64,000 nt of DNA from Sporosarcina sp. FSL W7-1349 (lineage in GTDB: Bacteria > Bacillota > Bacilli > Bacillales_A > Planococcaceae), in the NCBI RefSeq assembly GCF_038003045.1, contig NZ_JBBOOK010000001.1:2294001-2358000 (forward strand), read 5' to 3'. Each line of letters opens with the position of its first letter. Position 1 is the stretch's first letter. This document shows, in pieces, positions 56,970-63,923 of this stretch. The position numbers and the translations under genes were made by a program. The notes beneath the pieces were generated by a model, which did no database searches, was not told where the DNA came from, and worked only from the letters and a program-made list of their open reading frames with translations.

Positions 56970-56999
56970 TAGAGACAGGAGGAGCCTGTCTTTTTTTTA
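56970..56999 (+). terminator. Plus-strand terminator hairpin in the leader of the 56937 gene
   Basis: AGACAGG-AGGAG-CCTGTCT then TTTTTTT. On the plus strand it is an ideal terminator, yet no plus gene precedes it; on the minus strand it forms a leader hairpin before the small gene. Confidence 0.6.
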
Positions 57000-57010
57000 T
57001 TGAATATTCC

Positions 57011-57295
57011 TCATACGCTGTACCCAATCGCCTTCATCATCTTCTCGTTATCTGCGATATAAGCTGCCTTGAAATCTCCGAACTCATCGAAGAGAAAACC
57101 CTCATAATCCACTCCGAAGAAATCACAATACCTGATAACATCCTCCAAATCCGCCTGAACAGCGCCCGTTTCCAGGTCGGCTATGTGCTCCATACGGAAT
57201 CTCAATTCGGCTGATAACTCTCGGATGCTCAGGCCGTCATACTTCCGAAGGAATGTCACTTTGTTCGCGATTGAAATAATTTTACGATTGCTCAT
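57011..57295 (-). CDS. Helix-turn-helix protein
   Basis: 94 aa. SNRKIISIANKVTFLRKYDGLSIRELSAELRFRMEHIADLETGAVQADLEDVIRYCDFFGVDYEGFLFDEFG reads like a diverged XRE-type HTH (helices around residues 25-45) with a short acidic tail. Overlaps the IDEAL-domain gene by 14 bp, so it is co-translated. A regulator of early or middle genes is plausible. Confidence 0.6.
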   Translation of the reverse strand: MSNRKIISIANKVTFLRKYDGLSIRELSAELRFRMEHIADLETGAVQADLEDVIRYCDFFGVDYEGFLFDEFGDFKAAYIADNEKMMKAIGYSV

Positions 57296-57542
57296 GCTCC
57301 ACCTCTTTCAGTTGATCCGTTAACAGCAAGAACTGTTTCTTATCCCCGGCATCCAGAGCCATATCAATTCGAAGAAGCAGCATATCCATATCGGTCAATC
57401 TCGTTTGGATCTTCGGGCTGTATTCTAAGTCAAAATAAGAGACTTTAAGATGGCCGAACGCTCGATATACTTCTATTTGCTGAGCGTGCATCGCGGCGAA
57501 CATTGCGTCTCTCATCAATCTTCGAATAATCTCTTCACCCAT
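57282..57542 (-). CDS. IDEAL-domain phage protein
   Basis: 86 aa from the ATG at 57542 (AAGGAGTGAGGGG upstream). EEIIRRLMRDAMFAAMHAQQIEVYRAFG, then LLLRIDMALDAGDKKQFLLLTDQLKEVEHEQS, which carries the I-D-x-A-L-D-x-x-D-K-x-x-F-x-x-L-T pattern of the IDEAL domain. IDEAL proteins occur widely in Bacillales; no mechanism is known. Confidence 0.7.
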   Translation of the reverse strand: MGEEIIRRLMRDAMFAAMHAQQIEVYRAFGHLKVSYFDLEYSPKIQTRLTDMDMLLLRIDMALDAGDKKQFLLLTDQLKEVEHEQS

Positions 57543-57717
57543 TCCCCTCACTCCTTGCGAGTTTCTTTGCATATCGCAATTGCTGATGAATATATGGATC
57601 GTCATGATTGCCACCACCGGCAATCCAATCTGTTACGCGGCTGTTAATGTCTTGCAATGCTTCAATCGGAATTTGATTTGATAGTTTTGATATTTCCTGT
57701 ATCGGGTTCATGTTCAT
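57535..57717 (-). CDS. Small phage protein (DUF6877-like)
   Basis: 60 aa. MNPIQEISKLSNQIPIEALQDINSRVTDWIAGGGNHDDPYIHQQLRYAKKLA has the I-N-x-R-V-x-D-W-x-x-x-G-G-x-x-D-D-P-Y pattern of a short family often found in Bacillus and Lactobacillales prophages. Either ATG (57717 or 57711) may be used. Confidence 0.65.
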   Translation of the reverse strand: MNMNPIQEISKLSNQIPIEALQDINSRVTDWIAGGGNHDDPYIHQQLRYAKKLARSEGNG

Positions 57718-57806
57718 CCTCCTCTCGTGCGTGCGCTCTCTTGCTTGTTCTTAAACCTTCCCCTTTTGAAGATTGTTTGATAGCTTGACTAAAAGGGAGT
57801 GATATC

Positions 57807-58004
57807 ATGTACTCAACAAAAGAAATTAAGCGTCTTTATCACGAAGAAAAGTGGTCCATTAAGCAGATAGCTGATTTCTTGGGATGTACAACAGGTCTCG
57901 TAGCGGGTAGGTTAGGCAATACCACCAGATCCCCCAAGGAAGCAGGTTGGATCCGTACCATTCGCTCGCACTATGGATTTATCCCGAGTAGATTCAAAGA
58001 CTGA
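57807..58004 (+). CDS. Plus-strand small HTH protein in the early region
   Basis: 65 aa; AAAGGGAGTGA precedes the ATG. STKEIKRLYHEEKWSIKQIADFLGCTTGLVAGRLGNTTRS is a sigma-4/GcrA-like helix-turn-helix. It is the only plus-strand gene between 34 kb and the right edge and is followed by a GC stem (AGCCGC/GCGGCT at about 58006-58022). It may be expressed from the lysogen as a regulator of the opposing early genes. Confidence 0.65.
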   Translation: MYSTKEIKRLYHEEKWSIKQIADFLGCTTGLVAGRLGNTTRSPKEAGWIRTIRSHYGFIPSRFKD

Positions 58005-58056
58005 GCCGCTTAATGCGGCTCCTGCATTTCATCTTCGGAATGCGACACTACTCATT

Positions 58057-58221
58057 TAGCATTTTCTCAACTTTTTCGGCAGCTTCTTTCGTCATCCCTA
58101 ATACTGTGGCACCAAAACCTTTATGTTTGGTGACTAATCCATTTAGGAATTCTCCTAACTCCTCCTGAATTTCATCTTCATTTAGCCCTGTCATCGAAAT
58201 ATAAAAATACTGTCTTTCCAT
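58057..58221 (-). CDS. Small hypothetical phage protein (54 aa)
   Basis: ATG at 58221 after AAGGAGG. MERQYFYISMTGLNEDEIQE, GEFLNGLVTKHKGFGATVLGMTKEA then a basic end. One extra base near 58080 would extend it in a more natural frame (EKVEKMLNE), so the last codons are uncertain. Function unknown. Confidence 0.5.
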
Positions 58222-58261
58222 TCTTTTTTCCTCCTTCGCATTCCCCGTCTGATGTGACGCG

Positions 58262-58357
58262 TCACTTGCTCAACCGCCCCAACGCATAACCGGATAGCAT
58301 CAGCAGCACGCCAGAACATATAATGAAAACCGCTTCTGGTATTGTAATGATTGTCAT
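58262..58357 (-). CDS. 31-aa single-span membrane peptide
   Basis: ATG at 58357 overlaps the upstream stop as ATGA, with a GAGTGGGTGAGGG ribosome region. Reads MTIITIPEAVFIICSGVLLM then LSGYALGRLSK: one transmembrane helix with a short basic end. A similar 31-aa membrane peptide occurs at 61414-61509. Confidence 0.5.
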   Translation of the reverse strand: MTIITIPEAVFIICSGVLLMLSGYALGRLSK

Positions 58358-58830
58358 TCCCTCACCCACTCCTTGCCTTTCAATCTCACAACAACCAACT
58401 CTTGCCTGATCGCCTTCTCCAACAGCTTCCTCCGCAAAGGGAAGTCCCGAGTAACTGGGCCGCCCTTCACATCGATGATTTCCTCATAGCCATCTATGTA
58501 AGTGACTTTAAAGTCCGCCGTATAGATAGCCCCTGCCTTCTCACGCTCTTGTTTCCCATGGCACAAAGAGCAGTTGATAAGATTCCCCGTCTTCGGGCTT
58601 GTCCGCTTCCCTGAGCCGCCACAGCGTTTACACACGACGGTGTACGAAGGGATGATTTGAAATTTCGGTTGAATCTCTATGTCCTTTACTGCTGGATCCT
58701 TCTTAAGAAATTTGTAATAGGCCGCTTCCGTTTTGGAATCAAATTCGATGCCGTCAACCTCAATTTTCTTTGAATGGAACTCCCGTGGCTGCTTGGGTGA
58801 CCTTGGTCTTTTTCGAACGCTTTGCCTCAT
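58354..58830 (-). CDS. DUF1064-type nuclease with a zinc-finger insertion
   Basis: 158 aa. KIEVDGIEFDSKTEAAYYKFL is the conserved start of the DUF1064/restriction-endonuclease-like fold, and AIYTADFKVTYIDGYEEIIDVKGG carries the nuclease acid-x-K pattern (D...DVKG). Between them lies CKRCGGSGKRTS...CSLCHGK, a DnaJ-like zinc finger. Likely processes replication or recombination intermediates. Confidence 0.75.
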   Translation of the reverse strand: MRQSVRKRPRSPKQPREFHSKKIEVDGIEFDSKTEAAYYKFLKKDPAVKDIEIQPKFQIIPSYTVVCKRCGGSGKRTSPKTGNLINCSLCHGKQEREKAGAIYTADFKVTYIDGYEEIIDVKGGPVTRDFPLRRKLLEKAIRQELVVVRLKGKEWVRE

Positions 58831-58994
58831 ACGCTGATCCGCTCCTGGTACGCAATTTCTTCATCGATCGTAACCTGTAATTTTAGAAACTCCGCTTCCG
58901 CTTCATCGTGCTTTTTCTTACAGACCGGGCCAAACCCAACCTCAATACTCTTCGTCGTTTTCAGTTTCCTATTGCACCGTTTACAAACACCCAT
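58827..58994 (-). CDS. Small zinc-binding protein
   Basis: 55 aa from the ATG at 58994 (GGGGAGGG upstream). MGVCKRCNRKLKTTKSIEVGFGPVCKKKHDEAEAEFLKLQV: CxxC...GFGPVCxxK resembles DUF6011-type zinc ribbons of phages. Overlaps the nuclease gene by 4 bp. Confidence 0.65.
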   Translation of the reverse strand: MGVCKRCNRKLKTTKSIEVGFGPVCKKKHDEAEAEFLKLQVTIDEEIAYQERISV

Positions 58995-59149
58995 TAGACC
59001 GCCCTCCCCACCGGTATCCCGTTTTTGTTTACTTGTGGCCGATCCTCCCGCCAACCCTCTTGCCGGAGTACCGCCACCTCGTATTTGCTCAAATGTCCGT
59101 GAATGACCCGCCGCTCCCCGTCAATCATCCGATATAGCGTTCTGAGCAT
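58994..59149 (-). CDS. Small phage protein (51 aa)
   Basis: ATG at 59149; the stop overlaps the next ATG (TAATG). MLRTLYRMIDGERRVIHGHL, SKYEVAVLRQEGWREDRPQV: basic and strand/helix mixed. It fills the space between the zinc-binding and MazG-like genes. No family recognised. Confidence 0.5.
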   Translation of the reverse strand: MLRTLYRMIDGERRVIHGHLSKYEVAVLRQEGWREDRPQVNKNGIPVGRAV

Positions 59150-59408
59150 AACGCTGACTCCTTTCCCGTTCCTCCTTCACTTGCTCTGCAATGGCCGAAG
59201 CTACCGCTGCCACATGAATTAGTTCCGTGTACAGATCATCAGCATCCGTGTACTTGCTCGCTACACTGCCCTGCTGAATGGCCTGACAAACCTCCCCGAA
59301 CTCCTCGCCTAAGATTGCTAGCCAAAAGCCATAATCATGGCGCTGATGGCCCCACTTGGCATTCTGCCGCTTCCGCTCGTTTAAAACTTCGTCATTCACC
59401 GCTTGCAT
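59121..59408 (-). CDS. MazG-like phage protein
   Basis: 95 aa from the ATG at 59408. MQAVNDEVLNERKRQNAKWGHQRHDYGFWLAILGEEFGEVCQAIQQG, then DDLYTELIHVAAVASAIAEQV: the E-E-x-G-E...E-L-I/x-x-A-A helices match all-alpha NTP pyrophosphohydrolase-like phage proteins. It may sanitise nucleotides. The frame is open to 59483, but the family start is the inner Met. Confidence 0.7.
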   Translation of the reverse strand: MQAVNDEVLNERKRQNAKWGHQRHDYGFWLAILGEEFGEVCQAIQQGSVASKYTDADDLYTELIHVAAVASAIAEQVKEERERSQRYAQNAISDD

Positions 59409-59661
59409 GAGTCCGGTAACCTGTCCCACTACTAAACGCCTCCAATGCCTCTCTCGCTTTCTCGCCCCGGTCTGTCTGGACATTAGTCACGCGCCGGATG
59501 CCATCGTAACCGTAATGCTTGTAATTGCTGTTGTCCGCGTAAAATTCCAATGCCGTTTCACAAAGACGCAGCCGCTTCCGCAATTCCGCATTCTCCTGCT
59601 GCCATTTCCAGGCAAGGTCATCACCAGTTTTTAAAACAGCTGTCGAATAAGCTTTGACCAT
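59392..59661 (-). CDS. Hypothetical phage protein (89 aa)
   Basis: MVKAYSTAVLKTGDDLAWKWQQENAELRKRLRLCETALEFYADNSNYKHYG ... TDRGEKAREALE. The A-L-E-F-Y-A-D...D-x-G-x-x-A-R-x-A-L pattern is common in small Bacillota phage proteins; no function. Coiled-coil in the N-terminal half. Overlaps both neighbours. Confidence 0.6.
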   Translation of the reverse strand: MVKAYSTAVLKTGDDLAWKWQQENAELRKRLRLCETALEFYADNSNYKHYGYDGIRRVTNVQTDRGEKAREALEAFSSGTGYRTHASGE

Positions 59662-60136
59662 ATCGGCTCAACCTCGCTTTCTTGCAAACATCCTCATGTT
59701 CCGCAATTGTTAAAATATCTTGAAATGGCCTGGTGCGCGAAACGACGAACCCTACTTCGTGTTTCATCCTGCCGTTCCGTCCCGGCGAATACACGGCGAT
59801 GGTTTTCAATAACCGGCCGCGTTCGGCCGTCCTTTCAATGGTTTCCGTCATATCCTCATCCCCTATCCCGATTCTTCGATCCCAACCTTTTTTGAGGTCG
59901 TCATACATGCCGTCGCGTTTCAATCGACTGACCGTATTTTGCAAGGTGGACTCGGTCCGGCCCAATGCAAATGAGATTGTCCGCGCTGGTTCACTCTCGT
60001 GAAATTTGCAAAGGTAAATCAACTCTTCCAACTGGATTGGCGTGCCCTGCGCGAAATGATAGTCCGGGTGCCGTTTCATCCGATTGCTTGGACCATATTC
60101 AATAGTTTCGTCAATGAGTGCTGTCACCATGTTCAC
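59621..60136 (-). CDS. Putative DNA-binding phage protein
   Basis: 171 aa. The middle, IQLEELIYLCKFHESEPARTISFALGRTESTLQNTVSRLKRDG, reads as a helix-turn-helix like those in homing-endonuclease-associated and regulator proteins. The C-terminal part is strand-rich (LLKTIAVYSPGRNGRMKHEVGFVV). Overlaps the 89-aa gene by 41 bp, so one of the two starts or ends may differ. Function unknown. Confidence 0.55.
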   Translation of the reverse strand: MNMVTALIDETIEYGPSNRMKRHPDYHFAQGTPIQLEELIYLCKFHESEPARTISFALGRTESTLQNTVSRLKRDGMYDDLKKGWDRRIGIGDEDMTETIERTAERGRLLKTIAVYSPGRNGRMKHEVGFVVSRTRPFQDILTIAEHEDVCKKARLSRYGQSLFDSCFKNW

Positions 60137-60157
60137 CCTTTCAAAGTTTTATGGTTT

Positions 60158-60613
60158 TTAAAAAGGCAAATCATCATCTGTAACCTCAATCGGCCCTCCA
60201 CTATCGAACGGATCGTTTGCCGGTGATGTGTACGGCTGTTGTCCGTATTGTTGCTGTGGCGCTTGATAGGAACTATTCGGCGATTCCGAACGGTTGGACT
60301 TCGGTTCGAGAAATTGGACGCTATCCGCAATCACTTCCGTGGTATAGACCCGCACGCCGTCCTTTTCATAGCTGCCTGTCTGGATGCGGCCGTCAATGCC
60401 ACACAGACTACCTTTCTTCAAAAAGTTCGCAACGTTTTCCGCGGTCTTCCGGAAAGTTAAAATACTTGGAAAGTCCGCTTCTTGCTCTCCACTCGCATTT
60501 TTGAAAGCTCGATTGACCGCAAGATTGAACCGGCAAATTGCAACGCCGCTCTGGCTATAACGGACCTCCGGATCCTTGGTGAGACGACCAACTAAAACAA
60601 CACGATTCAGCAT
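60158..60613 (-). CDS. ssb: Single-stranded DNA-binding protein
   Basis: 151 aa. OB-fold start [39 protein letters not shown], then a Gln/Ser/Pro-rich linker and the acidic tip DDDLPF, which recruits replication partners. Phage-encoded copy, next to the helicase loader. Overlaps the preceding gene by 7 bp. Confidence 0.95.
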   Translation of the reverse strand: MLNRVVLVGRLTKDPEVRYSQSGVAICRFNLAVNRAFKNASGEQEADFPSILTFRKTAENVANFLKKGSLCGIDGRIQTGSYEKDGVRVYTTEVIADSVQFLEPKSNRSESPNSSYQAPQQQYGQQPYTSPANDPFDSGGPIEVTDDDLPF

Positions 60614-60849
60614 CCATTGCCCTCCTTTATGAAATGCAACTTATTGGTGTCCCGAAAGGGAGAAGCAGCCGAAGCCCTCTCCGTAATTTCCTTTTGCGAC
60701 AAAATCCGCTCCGTTATCGCCCGGTGAATAGGCCAACCAAGCTTGATGCGCTTTCGAACGGCCGCCCGACTGATGCCGTTAGCTTCGGCTTGGTCATAAT
60801 GCTCTTTCGTCAATTCCGGTTGAGTCTCGTACACATAAAAACTGTTCAC
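60607..60849 (-). CDS. Small helix-turn-helix phage protein
   Basis: 80 aa from a GTG at 60849 (AAAAGGCGG upstream). [49 protein letters not shown] resembles the short phage HTH that appears beside ssb genes (A-x-x-N-G-I-S...V-x-x-R-I...G-W). Possible replication-linked regulator. Confidence 0.6.
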   Translation of the reverse strand: MNSFYVYETQPELTKEHYDQAEANGISRAAVRKRIKLGWPIHRAITERILSQKEITERASAASPFRDTNKLHFIKEGNGC

Positions 60850-60998
60850 TGAGCCACCGCCTTTTCCTTGGAGAACGAAGCAACCAGACACTTACTGTGG
60901 CAATAAAGCTCGTCCCCTTTGCGCCAAACACGGGCACCGGACCAGATGACCTTTTCGCAGGATGGGCAGACGGCGATCGGTTCTTTGATATTCGTCAT
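60846..60998 (-). CDS. Small zinc-finger protein (50 aa)
   Basis: ATG at 60998, 6 nt after AAAGGAG. MTNIKEPIAVCPSCEKVIWSGARVWRKGDELYCHSKCLVASF: C-x-x-C...C-x-x-x-C, a single zinc ribbon. Overlaps the next gene by 4 bp (GTGA). Function unknown. Confidence 0.6.
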   Translation of the reverse strand: MTNIKEPIAVCPSCEKVIWSGARVWRKGDELYCHSKCLVASFSKEKAVAQ

Positions 60999-61159
60999 TC
61001 CGATTCTCCTTTCAGGGCCTTCTCTAAAATCTGCGCTCGTTCGGCTTGCCTGTATAGCCATTCATAGTCCTTGGCCTTTATAGTAAATTCGTCGGCCTCG
61101 ACATATCCGTACATTTGTTGGATTTTATCCAGTTGCTTAGCATTCGTTTCAGTTGTCAT
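60995..61159 (-). CDS. Small hypothetical phage protein (54 aa)
   Basis: ATG at 61159. MTTETNAKQLDKIQQMYGYV, then EADEFTIKAKDYEWLYRQAERAQILEKALKGE: helical; E-A-D-E-F-x-I-K-A-K-D-Y-x-W-L resembles short phage proteins that accompany ssb. The stop overlaps the next start codon (ATGA). Confidence 0.55.
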   Translation of the reverse strand: MTTETNAKQLDKIQQMYGYVEADEFTIKAKDYEWLYRQAERAQILEKALKGESE

Positions 61160-61421
61160 TTCCAAACCTCACTTCCAACAAATCATTTGTTCCAATCGTT
61201 TTTAGACGCTCGTAATATGCGACCATGTGGCCTTCCGGCGTCTTGACTATCACGACAGGACTCCCTTGAGATGTCCGGACGCTGTCAAATTCCACCGGCA
61301 CCCATTCAAACGATCCAGGGCCGTAATAGAGCAGCGGCTCTCCTTTTTTCAATTTTTCAGCTTGCGCCATGGTCAATCTGCCCAGTCCATCAAGATAGCG
61401 GTCATAGGGCGTTTCATTCAC
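61149..61421 (-). CDS. Hypothetical phage protein (90 aa)
   Basis: GTG at 61421 with GGGAGGA upstream. MVNETPYDRYLDGLGRLTMAQAEKLKKGEPLLYYGPGSFEWVPVEFDSVRTSQGSPVVIVKTPEGHMVAYYERLK: a small beta-rich domain after a helix. No family recognised. Confidence 0.5.
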   Translation of the reverse strand: MNETPYDRYLDGLGRLTMAQAEKLKKGEPLLYYGPGSFEWVPVEFDSVRTSQGSPVVIVKTPEGHMVAYYERLKTIGTNDLLEVRFGNDN

Positions 61422-61509
61422 GACCTTGATTCCTCCCGTCAACCCAACCGAGCCCATAAGAGAGGCCCGCAATCACGACAAGCACCACAATCATCAGCAA
61501 GGTGATCAT
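61414..61509 (-). CDS. 31-aa single-span membrane peptide
   Basis: ATG at 61509 (GAGGTGGCGG upstream) overlapping the previous stop. MITLLMIVVLVVIAGLSYGL then GWVDGRNQGRE: one membrane helix with a charged cytosolic end. Second such peptide in the early region; see 58262-58357. Confidence 0.55.
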   Translation of the reverse strand: MITLLMIVVLVVIAGLSYGLGWVDGRNQGRE

Positions 61510-61673
61510 TCCGCCACCTCGATTCCCTGCGGATGGAAACTCAATTCCTCGCTACGACAAACCGGGCAAGTCATCCGTTTCAACAGATTTACGACGACCA
61601 TCATGTTCTCCGGTAACTTGAGGTCCAAATAACACTCATGGCCCTTGTCACAGGACAGTTGGTGTAATGTCAT
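61506..61673 (-). CDS. Small zinc-binding protein (55 aa)
   Basis: ATG at 61673. MTLHQLSCDKGHECYLDLKL, then LLKRMTCPVCRSEELSFHPQGIEVAE: two C-x4-C / C-x-x-C pairs make a zinc knuckle. Overlaps both neighbours by 4 bp. Function unknown. Confidence 0.6.
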   Translation of the reverse strand: MTLHQLSCDKGHECYLDLKLPENMMVVVNLLKRMTCPVCRSEELSFHPQGIEVAE

Positions 61674-62089
61674 TCCGCCACCTCCAGCAATTCCGGATTC
61701 TCGTAGATGTTGCCGATGACCTCAATTCCTCCGTCAACAAATTCATAAAGCCCGTCAGCAATACCGTGCGAAATGCCTCTTGCCGTTGAACCGGACTTTA
61801 ATGTCCTAACGCCCCAAAATCTATCGTGATCATATTCAATTACTAAAACGTATCCATCTTCGCCCCTAATCGGGTAATGCCCGCCTTGCAATATATCCCC
61901 CTCATAGATCTCCACGCCGTTCCGGTCCCGAAGCCCGGTGAATTGCATAACCTTTATGTGCGGCTGATACGCAAGGCTAACGCCGGTTCCGTCACTACTC
62001 CATCCAACCGGACTGATTGCAAGCACATCCACACCTATCATTTGCTCTGTCATCGGGATCCACGCCCGGAATCTGATTTCCCTGCTCAT
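61670..62089 (-). CDS. YopX-family phage protein
   Basis: 139 aa. SREIRFRAWIPMTEQMIGVDVL at the start and HIKVMQFTGLRDRNGVEIYEGDIL followed by YVLVIEYDHDRFWGV are diagnostic for YopX (PF09643), a beta-barrel protein of unknown role found in many Bacillota prophages. Starts overlapping the previous stop (ATGA). Confidence 0.9.
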   Translation of the reverse strand: MSREIRFRAWIPMTEQMIGVDVLAISPVGWSSDGTGVSLAYQPHIKVMQFTGLRDRNGVEIYEGDILQGGHYPIRGEDGYVLVIEYDHDRFWGVRTLKSGSTARGISHGIADGLYEFVDGGIEVIGNIYENPELLEVAE

Positions 62090-62253
62090 TCCGCCACCGC
62101 CATTCTGGTCGCCAGTAGTGTCCGTAATGAGTAATAACTCAAACTCTCCAACGGCTCCTGTTTCGGAGTTTCATAGATTCCCTGACGTTTTAGATCCTCA
62201 ATGAAAATCTGCCGCTCTGTCTCCCGGGACGGTTGTACAATTGTGCCGATCAT
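62086..62253 (-). CDS. Small hypothetical phage protein (55 aa)
   Basis: ATG at 62253 overlapping the preceding stop. MIGTIVQPSRETERQIFIED, LKRQGIYETPKQEPLESLSYYSLRTLLATRMAVAE: helical. The L-x-x-Q-G-I-x-x-T...L-x-x-L-S-Y-Y-x-L-R pattern is seen in small Bacillus phage Fur-regulated-basic-protein-like ORFs, but function is unknown. Confidence 0.55.
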   Translation of the reverse strand: MIGTIVQPSRETERQIFIEDLKRQGIYETPKQEPLESLSYYSLRTLLATRMAVAE

Positions 62254-62402
62254 GCCGACTCCACCTTTCTCGCAGCGATACGAGCTTCCGCTTCCTGCAA
62301 TTTGATTTCCAGTGCAACCATTTCAGCTTTTAAGATTTCCTTGTCTACCGGGCCAGTCGGCTGTATCACGTAAAACCCCGGGCCCTTTATCCATTCAGGC
62401 AT
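62250..62402 (-). CDS. Small hypothetical phage protein (50 aa)
   Basis: ATG at 62402 after TTTGGAGGTG. MPEWIKGPGFYVIQPTGPVD then a helix (KEILKAEMVALEIKLQEAEARIAARK). No family recognised; coupled to both neighbours by short overlaps. Confidence 0.5.
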   Translation of the reverse strand: MPEWIKGPGFYVIQPTGPVDKEILKAEMVALEIKLQEAEARIAARKVESA

Positions 62403-62985
62403 CAGCTGCACCTCCAAACTTGATGAAGGATTCTGCGGGAAAAAAGCCTTGTAGTTGCCCAAGCTCGTAACGAGCTTTTAAAATACTTGGTCCATCGATA
62501 AGGTTCCCGTATTCGGAAATTCCGAAGTCACCATCCCGAAACTCTCCCGGCCCCCTGCCGATCTTCGCCCATGCTCTGCGCTCTTTCTCGTTTTTGATTT
62601 CTTCAGGAGTGGGATTGAAAGAGCACTTAGCTGATTCCCAAACTCTTCGCCACACTCTATCTTCATCCAAATAATTAAGAGCAATTTCTTCAGCTTTTTC
62701 TTTAAAAGTAACGGTGTCGATTTTCCCTATAACCCACTTTTTATTGGCAAGCTGAACTTTCTTCCAATCCCCAACCTTGTATTCTTCTTCGACTTCATAG
62801 CTGTTTGGTTCGTATAAGACCTTTGCCAATTGATCTAACGATAATGCGTTCAAGCAAATGTTATTTCCGTCTCTCCATCCTTTAGCTTGTTGCACCAAGA
62901 TAGACCCTTTCGAATACATGACGTCCTTCAGCATTTCTTTCAATCTAGTATCCTGCTCCCTCGTCAACTTCACTTTTTCAGTCAT
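62395..62985 (-). CDS. Hypothetical phage protein (196 aa)
   Basis: MTEKVKLTREQDTRLKEMLKDVMYSKGSILVQQAKGWRDGNNICLNALSLDQLAKVLYEPNSYEVEEEYKVGDWKKVQLANKKWVIGKID: a helical N-terminus, then a small beta-barrel; the middle has RRVWESAKCSFNPTPEEIKNEKERRAWAKIGR. Found next to replication genes in related phages by my recollection; role not known. Confidence 0.55.
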   Translation of the reverse strand: MTEKVKLTREQDTRLKEMLKDVMYSKGSILVQQAKGWRDGNNICLNALSLDQLAKVLYEPNSYEVEEEYKVGDWKKVQLANKKWVIGKIDTVTFKEKAEEIALNYLDEDRVWRRVWESAKCSFNPTPEEIKNEKERRAWAKIGRGPGEFRDGDFGISEYGNLIDGPSILKARYELGQLQGFFPAESFIKFGGAADA

Positions 62986-62996
62986 TTCAATTCCCC

Positions 62997-63923
62997 CTAA
63001 TTCCCGAACAATATTTTTTCAAAATCATTGTTCTCGTTATCCGCTTCCTGGTCCCGAATGGACTCTTCTGGCATGTAGATTTCCAACGACATTTTCTTTA
63101 TCCGCTTGCCCACTCGGCCCCCCGGATAAAAGTCTTCCAGGCTATCGATTGAAACGTTGGACGTGAATAAAGTCGGTTTATTATGCTCAAGCCTGTAATC
63201 TGTGATGTCGTAAAATATCCGCTCTTCAAATTCTGATGCACCCTTGATTGCCAGATCATCAACGACCAGAAGCCCAACTTTCCGATACGATTCAACGACT
63301 TCGCTTTCAGTGAGCTCCGAATCATTTTTAAATGTCTTTCTCACCTGAGATATGAGGTCCATCGACTTGATAAACGCAATATCAACACCATGTTGACCGA
63401 CAAGTGCGTTGGCAATGCTAACAGCCAACCTAGTCTTGCCAGACCCCTTCACATCGCTGTACAAGTAAAGCCCCTTGCCGTTCTCTTGCATGACTTCAAA
63501 GTTTGTAACGTAGTTGATTGCCGCTTTTCGAGCAACAATTGCCCTCTCCCTGCTATCAGTTTGCTGATATATATCTGTCCGGAAAGATCGGACTGTTGCC
63601 TCTTTGAAAATTGGAGGAATGCCAGACAAATCTAGCTTTTTATCGATTTCTCGTTGTTTGATTAGCCGATCGTAGCACTCGCATTCCTCTTTCCATTCAT
63701 CCACAACATTTTTTTCATGGCGTTTCGACCAGTCTTTAATCCAGATGAACCCGGTACCGTCACATCTACGAAAAGGACAATCGTCAGAAGGGGACGTCAA
63801 TATCTCGATCGGATTCGATTCCAGCGATTCTCTTACGGCGTTCATTCGCTGCATCAATTTTGGATTGGATTGCATCATTTCTTGGAGTACCTGGTTGATT
63901 GGCTCCAATTTCCACACCACCAT
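62997..63923 (-). CDS. DnaC-like helicase loader (AAA+ ATPase)
   Basis: Up to 308 aa. Zinc-like segment CPFRRCDGTGFIW...CECYDR, then Walker A YSDVKGSGKTRLAVSIANAL, Walker B VGLLVVDDLA, sensor region LFTSNVSIDSL and arginine finger GGRVGKRIKKM. It loads the replicative helicase on phage DNA. The start is uncertain: ATG 63923 overlaps the previous gene by 140 bp, and inner Met codons (63878, 63845) are possible. Confidence 0.88.
   Translation of the reverse strand: MVVWKLEPINQVLQEMMQSNPKLMQRMNAVRESLESNPIEILTSPSDDCPFRRCDGTGFIWIKDWSKRHEKNVVDEWKEECECYDRLIKQREIDKKLDLSGIPPIFKEATVRSFRTDIYQQTDSRERAIVARKAAINYVTNFEVMQENGKGLYLYSDVKGSGKTRLAVSIANALVGQHGVDIAFIKSMDLISQVRKTFKNDSELTESEVVESYRKVGLLVVDDLAIKGASEFEERIFYDITDYRLEHNKPTLFTSNVSIDSLEDFYPGGRVGKRIKKMSLEIYMPEESIRDQEADNENNDFEKILFGN

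Noticed and set aside
63384..63635. Plus-strand ORF within the helicase loader gene
   Set aside because: Antisense to a clear AAA+ gene; no ribosome site.
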